A stretch of 64,000 nucleotides of DNA from the NCBI RefSeq assembly GCF_004912135.1, contig NZ_STGU01000001.1, forward strand, positions 186,001 to 250,000, in the 5' to 3' direction. The position numbers and the translations under genes are program-made. Below are positions 57,014 through 64,000 of this stretch, one piece after another. Below the pieces are notes generated by a model that saw nothing but the letters and a program-made list of their open reading frames with translations, did not search any database and was not told where the DNA came from. The stretch's first letter is position 1. Every line of letters begins with the position of its first letter. This stretch comes from Rhizobium rosettiformans W3 (lineage in GTDB: Bacteria; Pseudomonadota; Alphaproteobacteria; Rhizobiales; Rhizobiaceae).

Positions 57014-58189
57014 TCAGTCCAGCTTGAAGGTCGAGAGACGGGAGACCAGACCTTCGATCGTTGCGCTGTCAGCATTGGCGAAGGCGAAGCGCAGGTAGTC
57101 CTGGCAGTCGTCGCCGAAATAGGCGCCGGGGATGCAGAGCACGCCGGCCTTCTTTGCCAGTCGTTCGGCGACATAGGCAGACTTCTCGCCGGGAAAGGGA
57201 TGGCGGATGAAAGCGAAATAGGCGCCGAGCGAGTCCATCTTCCAGTCGGGCAGTTGCTGCATCACGCCCTTCAACGTCTCGGCGCGTTTGAGGATTTCGA
57301 TGCGGTTGTCGTCCCGCCAGGCCTTAAGCGCCGGGATAGCCTTGGCGACGGCCGCCTGGGGTGCGCGGGGGGCGCAGATCTGCAGGTTATCCATGACCTT
57401 GGCGATCTGCGAGACCGCGCGTGGGCCAGCGGTGATCGCGCCCAGACGATGGCCGGGAATGCAGAAGGATTTCGAGAAGGAATAGAGGAGGATGAGGTTC
57501 TCTTCCCAGCCTTCGATCGAGAGCAGGTCATGCGGGCGACCTTCGCCGGGGAGAAAGTCGCGATAGGTCTCGTCAAGGATGAGGAAAGCGCCGGCCTTGC
57601 GGCAGGCCTCGAAGGCCTGGCGCAGCAGGTCTGCCGGATAGATCGCACCGGTCGGATTGTTGGGCGAGACCAGCGCCACGGCCTTGACGCCCTTCGCCAG
57701 GACCGCCTCGATGCCTTTTATTGTGGGTACGAAACCGGTCGCGGGATCAAGCGGGATCAGTTCGCGGCGAATGCCCATCATCGCCAGCGTGGTTTCCTGA
57801 TTGAAGTAGAAGGGATCCGTCAGTGCCACGGCATCGCCGCTCGCCGCAATCGCCTGCACCGTTGCCATGAAGGCCTGGTTGCAGCCGGCGGTGATGTGGA
57901 TGTTCTCAGCGGTAACACGCGCGCCGTAGACGGCAGCAACCTCGGCCGCATAAGCCTCGCGCAGCGGCGTCTCGCCTTCGATCGGGCCGTAACCGGCATT
58001 CGCGCGGGCGGAAGCGGCTTCCGCCAGCCAGGCGAAGAGATCGGGATGCGGCGGATAACCGGGCACCGCCTGGCTCAGGTCGATCATCGGGCCGGCTGCG
58101 CCGTCATAGGCGCGCGCCCAGGCGAAGACCGAGGGAACTGGCGGCGCCGAGAGATCTGCGACGAGCGGATTGAAGGGGGCGGCGGGCAT
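57014..58189 (-). CDS. PLP-dependent class I/II aminotransferase
   Basis: Fold type I aminotransferase of 391 residues, aspartate-aminotransferase-like. The Schiff-base lysine is in SFSKSFCIPGHRLGA near residue 235; other PLP contacts are ITAGCNQAF, the Asn/Pro segment SPNNPTGAIYP and the aspartate in FLILDETYRDF. The amino donor is not determined. It is between a LysR regulator (17 bases upstream) and the flavoprotein gene (6 bases downstream) on the same strand, suggesting a three-gene operon. Confidence 0.92.
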   Translation of the reverse strand: MPAAPFNPLVADLSAPPVPSVFAWARAYDGAAGPMIDLSQAVPGYPPHPDLFAWLAEAASARANAGYGPIEGETPLREAYAAEVAAVYGARVTAENIHITAGCNQAFMATVQAIAASGDAVALTDPFYFNQETTLAMMGIRRELIPLDPATGFVPTIKGIEAVLAKGVKAVALVSPNNPTGAIYPADLLRQAFEACRKAGAFLILDETYRDFLPGEGRPHDLLSIEGWEENLILLYSFSKSFCIPGHRLGAITAGPRAVSQIAKVMDNLQICAPRAPQAAVAKAIPALKAWRDDNRIEILKRAETLKGVMQQLPDWKMDSLGAYFAFIRHPFPGEKSAYVAERLAKKAGVLCIPGAYFGDDCQDYLRFAFANADSATIEGLVSRLSTFKLD

Positions 58190-58206
58190 GGCAGGTTCCT
58201 CGGCGG

Positions 58207-59196
58207 TTATTCGCTCTCTTCCAGGAGCGGAACGGCGGTACTGGTATTGCGTTTGCGGGTCGAGGGCAGGCCTCGTCCCGATGGGCGGCTTGCCGGGCGC
58301 GGCTGGGCCGCACGCTCGGTTTCGATCGTGTCGAAGATCCAGTCAATGAAGACCTTGGCGATCGGCGCGGCGCGCACGTCGTTGCGGGCGGCAACGTAAA
58401 AGGCGTCCGGTGCTGGCACTGCGAGATCGAAGGGGATCACGAGTTCGCCGGCGGCAATCAGGCTGGATGCCGTGATGCTGTCACCCAGTGCCACGCCCTG
58501 GCCGTGGCGGGCAGCCTCGGTCGAGAGCCTTGCATCACCCATGAAGTGTTCCCGCGCCCTGGGCATGTCCAGCTGATCGGCTGCAGCAAGCCAGCTGCGC
58601 CATTCGCGGCCGTCGTCTCCATGCAGCAGCACGTGGTCGTGCAGATCGCGAACGGAGCGCAGGGGGCGTGTGTTGAGCAGGGTCGGACTGACGACAGGGA
58701 ACAGGTCGAATGTGCTCCAGAGGCGCGTCCAGCAGTCCTTCCAACCGCCCGGGCCATAGAGGATCGCGATGTCGATGTCAGGCGAGTAGATGAGGTTCGA
58801 ATCATTGCTGGAGGTCAGCGTCAGGCTGATCTCGGGATAACGATCGGTGAAGGAGCCGAGACGGGGCACCAGCCAGAGCGAGAGCAGAGCGGGGACGCAA
58901 GAAATTCTGAGGCTGCCGCTGGTCGAGGGGCGGTTCATCAAGGCCGTTGCCGCTGCAATCCCATCGAAGGCCTGGGTGACGGCCGGCAGAAGGAGCGCGC
59001 CCTGTGGCGTCAACTTGAGCCGCTTGCCGCCGCGCTCGAAAAGCGCGGTCTTGAGCGTTTCTTCAAGGCTTCGGATCTGATGGGAAATCGCGCCATGCGT
59101 CACGCTCAGCTCTCTGGCCGCTGCCGAGATCGAGCCGCGACGCGCGGCGGCCTCGAAGGCTCGCAGAGGGTTGAGTGGTGGCAGGCGGCTTGCCAT
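58207..59196 (-). CDS. GcvA-like LysR-family regulator
   Basis: LysR-type regulator of 329 residues. It opens with LPPLNPLRAFEAAARRGSIS, the pattern of the GcvA/AmpR-like subgroup, with the helix-turn-helix VTHGAISHQIRSLEETL. The effector domain begins about residue 93. The C-terminal tail beyond residue 310 is basic and Ser/Pro-rich, unusual for the group. It is divergent from the ureohydrolase gene across 163 bases and upstream of the aminotransferase, so it may regulate both directions. Confidence 0.88.
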   Translation of the reverse strand: MASRLPPLNPLRAFEAAARRGSISAAARELSVTHGAISHQIRSLEETLKTALFERGGKRLKLTPQGALLLPAVTQAFDGIAAATALMNRPSTSGSLRISCVPALLSLWLVPRLGSFTDRYPEISLTLTSSNDSNLIYSPDIDIAILYGPGGWKDCWTRLWSTFDLFPVVSPTLLNTRPLRSVRDLHDHVLLHGDDGREWRSWLAAADQLDMPRAREHFMGDARLSTEAARHGQGVALGDSITASSLIAAGELVIPFDLAVPAPDAFYVAARNDVRAAPIAKVFIDWIFDTIETERAAQPRPASRPSGRGLPSTRKRNTSTAVPLLEESE

Positions 59197-59212
59197 GGCG
59201 GCTTTATAATCC

Positions 59213-59227
59213 GTGAATTTTTCTCAC
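59213..59227. promoter_or_regulatory. Candidate LysR site in the divergent region before the ureohydrolase gene
   Basis: GTGA-N7-TCAC gives T-N11-A geometry and lies 17 bases upstream of the LysR gene start. A second, similar GTGAAT occurs about 40 bases further on. Assignment is by symmetry and position only. Confidence 0.45.
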
Positions 59228-59359
59228 ATCGATTGCTATAACATCGTGAATTGATTTTCCAAGTGCGTTGCAGGTTAATGCTCACAATAAAGGCATGCCT
59301 AGATCATGCCGCAAAAATGGACGACGGCCGCTTTGTCGTTCACAAACAGGGAACGTCAG

Positions 59360-60415
59360 ATGACTTTCGATGAGAAGCGCCTCGCGGCGCTGCGTGAGAA
59401 ATACGGAAACGACAAGGCTGGCGAGATCTTCGATCCGAAGTTTGCCAAGGTGGGCGAGAAGATCTTCTCGAACGGTACGCGTGCTGCCCCCTATGCCGGC
59501 ATGCCGACTTTCGTGTCTGCGCCCTATCGCCAGGTTGATCAGCGCAATCCGGATGTCGGTGATCTCGATGTCGCGATCGTCGGCGTCCCGATGGATCTCG
59601 GCGTCACCAATCGGCCCGGCTCGCGCTTCGGGCCTCGGGCCCTGCGCGCCATCGACCGCATCGGGCCCTACAACCACGTGCTCGAATGCGCGCCGGTCTT
59701 CGATCTCAAGGTCGCCGATATCGGCGACGTGCCCTTTTCCAGCCGCTACCGGCTCGAGATGAGCCATGACGATATCGAGGCCTATCACACCAAGCTCGTG
59801 GCCCAAGGCGTTCTGCCGCTGTCCGTCGGCGGCGACCATTCGATCACCCATCCCATCATGAAGGCGATTGCCAAGAAGCATGGCCCCGTCGGCATGATCC
59901 ATATCGACGCCCATTGCGACACCGGCGGCGCCTTCGATCAGACGAAATTCCACCATGGCGGTCCATTTCGCAATGCGGTGCTCGATGGGGTGCTCGATCC
60001 TGTCCGGACGATCCAGATCGGTATTCGGGGACCTGCCGAATATCTCTGGGAGTTCTCCTACGAGTCCGGCATGACCGTCATTCATGCCGAAGAGATCAAC
60101 GGTCTTGGCATTCCTGCCATCATCGAGAAGGCAAAGGCGATCATCGGCGATGGCCCGACATACCTCTCCTTCGATATCGACAGCCTCGATCCAAGCGTCG
60201 CTCCCGGCACAGGTACGCCGGAAGTGGGTGGTCTGACGTCGCGCGAAGCGCTGGAACTGATCCGCGGCTTCAAGGGCATCAATCTAATCGGTGGCGACGT
60301 GGTCGAAGTCGCGCCGCAATATGACGCGAACCACAACACAGCGCATGTGGGCGCACAAATCCTCTTCGAAATCCTCAGCCTGATGGTCTACAGTCCGGCC
60401 ATCAAACCGCGCTGA
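59360..60415 (+). CDS. Agmatinase-family ureohydrolase
   Basis: Ureohydrolase of 351 residues that cleaves a guanidino group to urea and an amine. All metal ligands expected in the family are present: His160 (GGDHS), Asp183, His185, Asp187 (HIDAHCD) and Asp272, Asp274 (FDIDSLDP), with the spacing seen in E. coli agmatinase. It is longer at the N-terminus than agmatinase, by about 40 residues, as in guanidinobutyrase and related enzymes. The substrate may be agmatine, 4-guanidinobutyrate or another guanidino compound. The ABC binding-protein gene follows 89 bases downstream. Confidence 0.9.
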   Translation: MTFDEKRLAALREKYGNDKAGEIFDPKFAKVGEKIFSNGTRAAPYAGMPTFVSAPYRQVDQRNPDVGDLDVAIVGVPMDLGVTNRPGSRFGPRALRAIDRIGPYNHVLECAPVFDLKVADIGDVPFSSRYRLEMSHDDIEAYHTKLVAQGVLPLSVGGDHSITHPIMKAIAKKHGPVGMIHIDAHCDTGGAFDQTKFHHGGPFRNAVLDGVLDPVRTIQIGIRGPAEYLWEFSYESGMTVIHAEEINGLGIPAIIEKAKAIIGDGPTYLSFDIDSLDPSVAPGTGTPEVGGLTSREALELIRGFKGINLIGGDVVEVAPQYDANHNTAHVGAQILFEILSLMVYSPAIKPR

Positions 60416-60504
60416 GAGCGCTGATCCCGGACAGCTTCCGCCGTCCGGTCACAGATACAGACGAACGGGCGAAAACGCCTCAACTACAACAAGGGAACAG
60501 GACC

Positions 60505-61593
60505 ATGAAAGACATTCTCTCTACCTCCGTCAGCCGCCGCGGCGTGCTCGCCGGCTCGGCCGCCATTGCTGGCGCGCTTGCCATGCCGTCGATCCTGCGC
60601 GCCCAGGACAAGTCGATCAAGATCGGCGTCTATGGCGGCTACTTCAAGGATTCCTTCGACAAGAACATCTTTCCGGAATTCACCAAGGCAACCGGCATTG
60701 CGGTTGAATCCATCGCCGAGCCGACCGGTGAAGCCTGGCTGGTGCAGCTCGAGCAGGCCGCCAAGGCCGGCCAGGCTCCGGCCGATCTCTCGATGATGTC
60801 GCAGGTGGCGATGCTGAAAGGCCAGGCGACCGAGCTCTGGGCGCCGATCGACATGGCGAAAATCAGCAATGCGTCCGGCCTGATCGAGCGTTTCGTCAAC
60901 AAGTATCCGGATGGTCGCGTGGCCGGCGTCGGTGCCGTTGCCTGGTACATCACGCTCGTGACCAACACGGATGTCTACAAGGACGCGCCGACCTCGTGGA
61001 ACGCGCTCTGGGATCCGGCGAATGCCGACAAGCTCGGCCTGCTGGCGCTCGTCTCCAACTCCTTCCTGCTGGAAGTCACCGCCAAGACCCATTTCGGCGG
61101 CACCAATGCGCTCGACACCGAGGAAGGCATCCTGAAGGCTTTCGAAAAGCTCGCGGAAGTGAAGCCGAATGTGCGCCTCTGGTATCGCGACGAGGCGCAG
61201 TTCGAGCAGTCGCTGAAGTCGGGCGAGATCCCGATGGGCCAGTATTATCACGACGTCACGGGTCTGGCCGCTGCCGATGGCCAGCCGGTCCGCTCGACCT
61301 TCCCGCAGGAAGGCGGCATTCAGGATTCCGGTTGCTGGGCGTTGTCGCGTGCATCGACGAAGACCGAAGAAGCCCATATCTTCATCGACTACATGTGCCA
61401 GCCCTCGATCCAGGCGACCCTGTCGCGCAAGGTCGGTACCGCGCCGACGGTCAAGCGCGAACTGCTCGACTTGACTGCAGAGGAATTCGCCGCCGTCTCC
61501 TCCGACATCGAGCCGATCACGCCGCGCTACGACCTCTACCAGACCAAGTCGGACTGGTTGAACCAGAAGTGGACCGAACTGATCGTCGGCTGA
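60505..61593 (+). CDS. Polyamine-type ABC transporter binding protein
   Basis: Periplasmic receptor of 362 residues in the PotD/PotF-like family. The N-terminus SVSRRGVLAGSAAIAGALA contains a twin-arginine (Tat) type signal, SRRGVLA, ending at ILRAQ before DKSIKIGVYGGYF. Family features include the DLSMMSQVAML region and WNALWDPANADKLGLL. Substrates are typically putrescine, spermidine or related cations, here possibly the guanidino substrate or product of the upstream ureohydrolase. The ATPase and permease genes follow only after a repeat and a toxin-antitoxin pair. Confidence 0.88.
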   Translation: MKDILSTSVSRRGVLAGSAAIAGALAMPSILRAQDKSIKIGVYGGYFKDSFDKNIFPEFTKATGIAVESIAEPTGEAWLVQLEQAAKAGQAPADLSMMSQVAMLKGQATELWAPIDMAKISNASGLIERFVNKYPDGRVAGVGAVAWYITLVTNTDVYKDAPTSWNALWDPANADKLGLLALVSNSFLLEVTAKTHFGGTNALDTEEGILKAFEKLAEVKPNVRLWYRDEAQFEQSLKSGEIPMGQYYHDVTGLAAADGQPVRSTFPQEGGIQDSGCWALSRASTKTEEAHIFIDYMCQPSIQATLSRKVGTAPTVKRELLDLTAEEFAAVSSDIEPITPRYDLYQTKSDWLNQKWTELIVG

Positions 61594-61610
61594 TCATAGG
61601 TTTTGTGGTT

Positions 61611-61726
61611 GCCCCTCATCCGCCTGCCGGCACCTTCTCCCCGCAGGCGGGGAGAAGGGTACTAGCGGGAGGCGCCGCGCCAACGTCTCCTCTCCCCGCT
61701 TGCGGGGAGAGGGTAGGGTGAGGGGC
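61611..61726. repeat. RIME-like rhizobial palindromic repeat
   Basis: This 116-base element has terminal inverted repeats (CCCCTCA at 61612-61618 and TGAGGGG at 61719-61725) and two internal palindromes. The first is CCTTCTCCCCGC/GCGGGGAGAAGG at 61633-61658, 12-base arms; the second is CCTCTCCCCGC/GCGGGGAGAGG at 61689-61712, 11-base arms. The layout resembles the intergenic mosaic element RIME1 of Rhizobiaceae (from memory). It lies 18 bases after the binding-protein gene and would also serve as a strong transcript-end hairpin. Confidence 0.82.
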
Positions 61727-61799
61727 TGTTCCCGTTGGTTTTGCTGCATCTTGGGGTACGTGATAGGATCACTGAAGGCATCTCAGCGGAGACAATCTC

Positions 61800-62045
61800 A
61801 TGGCAACGATCAGTGTGCGGGATGTGAATACCGATCTCTCCGAATTGGTGGACGAGGTGATCAAGGGTGGCACCGTCACGATCACCCGCGACGGCAAACC
61901 TGTAGCGACGCTGGTGCCGGTTGAAAGCGCTGAAACGCCGGACCAATCGCCGAGACCCAATCTGGTCGATTTCCTCAAAACTTTCCCAGAACCAGGAATG
62001 GTCTTTGAGCGAAATCCCTCGCCGAGCCGGGACGTGGATCTTTGA
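61800..62045 (+). CDS. Phd/YefM-type antitoxin
   Basis: Antitoxin of 81 residues. It opens with ATISVRDVNTDLSELVDEVI, followed by GGTVTITRDGKPVATLVPV, the DNA-binding half of the Phd/YefM fold; the C-terminal tail from about residue 50 is acidic and Pro-rich and probably wraps the toxin. It overlaps the toxin gene by 4 bases, typical of type II pairs, and should repress their shared promoter. Its position inside a transporter operon points to insertion. Confidence 0.88.
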   Translation: MATISVRDVNTDLSELVDEVIKGGTVTITRDGKPVATLVPVESAETPDQSPRPNLVDFLKTFPEPGMVFERNPSPSRDVDL

Positions 62046-62476
62046 GGGGATATCTGCTCGACACGAATGCGGTCTCCCTGCTTTACGACGGCAGAGCTTC
62101 GCAAGCGTTCGAAGACTGGTTGCGGCAGCGCTTTGAGGAAAAATCTCTTTATCTATCGACGATCACTGTCCTTGAAATACAGAAGGGTGCAACGAAGCTC
62201 GAACTGGTCAAGAATGGTAACCCCACACGGGCGCGGCAATTGCACCTCTGGCTCCAAAGGCTCATTGAGCAGTATGCGGACAGCATTCTGGTCGTTGATA
62301 CGGAAACGGCACTTGCCGCCGGAACCCTTGATGGAGCGATGCGTGCACGCGGACACAATGGCCAGCTCGCCGACATCCTCATCGCCGCGACCGCCCAAAC
62401 ACACGGCCTTACCGTCGTCACCGCCAATACCAGAGACTTCGAGCCACTGGGTGTCGACTGTCTCGCCCCGTTTTGA
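62042..62476 (+). CDS. VapC-type PIN-domain toxin
   Basis: PIN-domain ribonuclease of 144 residues. The acidic active-site residues of the family are in YLLDTNAVS (Asp7), ITVLEIQKG (Glu), NGQLADILIAA (Asp) and TANTRDFEPLG (Asp). Such toxins cut specific RNAs, often initiator tRNA. The start is TTG at 62042, overlapping the antitoxin stop. It ends 18 bases before the ABC ATPase start. With the preceding antitoxin it forms a complete type II toxin-antitoxin module of the FitB/VapC kind. Confidence 0.88.
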   Translation: MRGYLLDTNAVSLLYDGRASQAFEDWLRQRFEEKSLYLSTITVLEIQKGATKLELVKNGNPTRARQLHLWLQRLIEQYADSILVVDTETALAAGTLDGAMRARGHNGQLADILIAATAQTHGLTVVTANTRDFEPLGVDCLAPF

Positions 62477-62494
62477 AAACACTCGTTCGATTGG

Positions 62495-63535
62495 ATGCTT
62501 ATGTCCGGCCTCGCCCTCAATTCCGTCACCAAGCAGTTCGGCACCTTCACGGCGGTCGACAATGTGCAGCTCTCCGTTCCGCACGGCACCTTCGTCTGCC
62601 TGCTCGGTCCCTCCGGCTGCGGCAAGACCACGCTGCTTCGGATGATTGCCGGGCTCGACAGCCCGACCAATGGCGCGATCGTGCTGGATGACAAGGACAT
62701 CACGCAGGTTCCGACGCACAAGCGGGATCTCGGCATGGTCTTCCAGTCGCTGGCGCTGTTTCCCCATCTGACTGTCGGCGAAAACATCGCCTATCCCTTG
62801 CGCATCCGTGGCATCGGCCGCGAGGAGCAGGTGAAGCGGGTCGATGAGCTGCTCGCGATGATCCATCTGCCGGGTTATGCGGACCGTCCGGTCCACAAGC
62901 TCTCCGGCGGCCAGCGGCAGCGTGTGGCTATTGCCCGGGCACTTGCGATTTCGCCGAAACTCTTCCTGCTCGACGAGCCGCTGTCGGCGCTGGATGCCAA
63001 GCTGCGCGAAGCGATGCAGGTGGAACTGCGCAAGCTGCAGCAGCAGCTCGGCATCACCACCATCGTCGTCACCCATGACCAGCGCGAGGCGATGACCATG
63101 GCCGATACGGTCGTTGTCATGAGCGGCGGCAAGATCCGTCAGGCGGCGAGCCCGATCGAGATCTATCGCAAGCCGGCCGATCGTTTTGTCGCCGACTTCA
63201 TCGGCTCGACCAATCTCCTGCCAATGACCGCACAGGGCGGAACGGCGCTGGTGCTTGGGCATAGCGTCGCGGGGATTTCGGCTCCCTCAAGTTCGGCGCA
63301 GGCCAGCCTCTCGGTTCGGCCAGAAGACGTGAAGCTCGCAGCCCCAGGCGAAGGCCGCATCACCGGCAAGGTCACCTTCATCCGCGATCTCGGCGGCACC
63401 ATTGAGACCTTCCTCGATGTCTCCGGTACCGAGGTCGTTGCGGTCTCCACGCCGCGCGAACGGCCGGTCGTCACTGTCGGCCAGGATGTCGGCATCGTCA
63501 TCGATCCTGAAACCGCCGTGGTGCTGTCGGCATGA
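62495..63535 (+). CDS. Polyamine-type ABC transporter ATP-binding protein
   Basis: PotA/FbpC-type ATPase of about 346 residues. Walker A is GPSGCGKTT, the signature LSGGQRQRVAIARA, Walker B LFLLDEPLSALD and the switch His in VVTHDQREA; a TOBE domain ends the protein (LSVRPEDVKLAAPG). The ATGs at 62495 and 62501 are both possible and neither has a good Shine-Dalgarno, perhaps because the toxin-antitoxin insertion replaced the native leader. It overlaps the permease gene by 4 bases. Works with the receptor at 60505. Confidence 0.9.
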   Translation: MLMSGLALNSVTKQFGTFTAVDNVQLSVPHGTFVCLLGPSGCGKTTLLRMIAGLDSPTNGAIVLDDKDITQVPTHKRDLGMVFQSLALFPHLTVGENIAYPLRIRGIGREEQVKRVDELLAMIHLPGYADRPVHKLSGGQRQRVAIARALAISPKLFLLDEPLSALDAKLREAMQVELRKLQQQLGITTIVVTHDQREAMTMADTVVVMSGGKIRQAASPIEIYRKPADRFVADFIGSTNLLPMTAQGGTALVLGHSVAGISAPSSSAQASLSVRPEDVKLAAPGEGRITGKVTFIRDLGGTIETFLDVSGTEVVAVSTPRERPVVTVGQDVGIVIDPETAVVLSA

Positions 63536-64000
63536 GACGCGAACCGCCCAAGACCGCGCTCGACTATGCGCCGCTCGCCTTTCCCGCGGGCATGCTGATC
63601 CTGTTCTTCGTTGTGCCTTTCGCGACGATGATCGCTGTTTCGTTCTTCAAGCGGGATCCAACCGGTTTCTATTCGCCGGATTTCGTTTTCGACAACTACG
63701 CCCGCTTCCTGTCCTTCTTCTTCGGCGGCGTGCTCGGCTTCTCGCTGGGGCTGGCGATTGCCGTCGCGGTGGTCTGTGTGGCTTTGGCGCTGCCATTCAC
63801 CTATCTGCTCGCGCGCATGTCCCGCAAGGCGCAGGTGATCTGGCTTGTGGCACTGCTCTCTGTCCTGTCGCTCTCGGAAGTCATTATCGGTTTTGCCTGG
63901 TCGACGCTGTTTTCGCGCACCGCCGGCATCACCAATCTCCTGGTCATGGTCGGGTTGATGGAAAGCCCGGTGGCGCTGATGCCGAATTTCGGCGCGGTGC
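63532..64000 (+). CDS. Polyamine-type ABC transporter permease (partial)
   Basis: First 156 residues of a PotB-like permease; the gene continues beyond the window. Membrane segments include LAFPAGMLILFFVVPFATMI, GVLGFSLGLAIAVAVVCVAL and VIWLVALLSVLSLSEVIIGF. The characteristic FYSPDFVFDNYARFL segment between the first and second segments fits the spermidine/putrescine permease family. The start ATG overlaps the ATPase stop by 4 bases (ATGA). Confidence 0.88.
   Translation, partial: MRREPPKTALDYAPLAFPAGMLILFFVVPFATMIAVSFFKRDPTGFYSPDFVFDNYARFLSFFFGGVLGFSLGLAIAVAVVCVALALPFTYLLARMSRKAQVIWLVALLSVLSLSEVIIGFAWSTLFSRTAGITNLLVMVGLMESPVALMPNFGAV

Noticed and set aside
56849..58399. Open frame of about 516 codons on the plus strand
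   Set aside because: It is antisense to the flavoprotein and aminotransferase genes, both of which have clear motifs. It is a GC-bias shadow.

Overview
The window looks like chromosome or chromid sequence from a free-living or plant-associated alphaproteobacterium of the Rhizobiaceae. The grounds are its high GC content, a PcaQ-type pca operon, thuEFGKAB trehalose genes, an IolR/iolCDEB inositol locus, a CIRCE-preceded groESL, DUF982 and usg genes, and a RIME-like palindromic repeat. It is almost wholly protein-coding. I recognised no tRNA, rRNA, CRISPR array, prophage or insertion sequence. The first and last genes run off the window.

Layout. (1) 1-6774: protocatechuate branch of the beta-ketoadipate pathway: pcaIJ and the IclR regulator pcaR diverge around an operator, then the LysR regulator pcaQ diverges from pcaDCHGB. 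(2) 6775-9131, minus strand: an ECF sigma factor with its zinc-type anti-sigma factor, a DUF3429 membrane protein and a renalase-like FAD oxidoreductase. (3) 9177-14200: a LysR regulator divergent from dabB-dabA, an energy-coupled inorganic-carbon uptake pair. (4) 14510-17050: a chemoreceptor. (5) 17191-23541: a DctB/DctD-like two-component pair followed by a tripartite tricarboxylate transporter (TTT), whose large membrane gene tctA is broken by a deletion of about 100 bases. (6) 23595-30157: a second TTT system, intact, divergent from a TctD/TctE pair plus a periplasmic binding protein. (7) 30334-34503: a TupA-like ATP-grasp enzyme, a small unknown, an EAL phosphodiesterase and groESL. (8) 34771-38703: usg, treY, an isochorismatase-like hydrolase and a DUF982 protein. 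(9) 38777-47079: a PfkB kinase and LacI regulator divergent from thuEFGKAB (uptake and 3-keto oxidation of trehalose-type disaccharides). (10) 47173-55143: myo-inositol catabolism (iolG, iolR, iolC, iolD, iolE, a small membrane protein, iolB). (11) 55259-59196: a DUF3833 protein, a flavoprotein, an aminotransferase and a GcvA-like LysR regulator. (12) 59360-64000: an agmatinase-family ureohydrolase with a polyamine-type ABC transporter, interrupted by a RIME-like repeat and a Phd/VapC-type toxin-antitoxin pair.

The overall theme is scavenging of plant- and soil-derived carbon (aromatics, carboxylates, disaccharides, inositol, guanidino compounds or polyamines). Each catabolic block has its own adjacent regulator, and several operators can be read directly. 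Several binding-protein genes are followed by strong hairpins, which fits higher expression of the binding protein than of the membrane components.

Most worth a second look: the tctA deletion, the GAFPGA variant in the sigma54-type activator, the toxin-antitoxin and repeat insertion inside the polyamine-type operon, the dabAB pair with its own LysR regulator in an apparently heterotrophic setting, the terminator-like hairpin and unknown small membrane protein inside the iol cluster, and an exact 15-base PcaR-type site between pcaI and pcaR.
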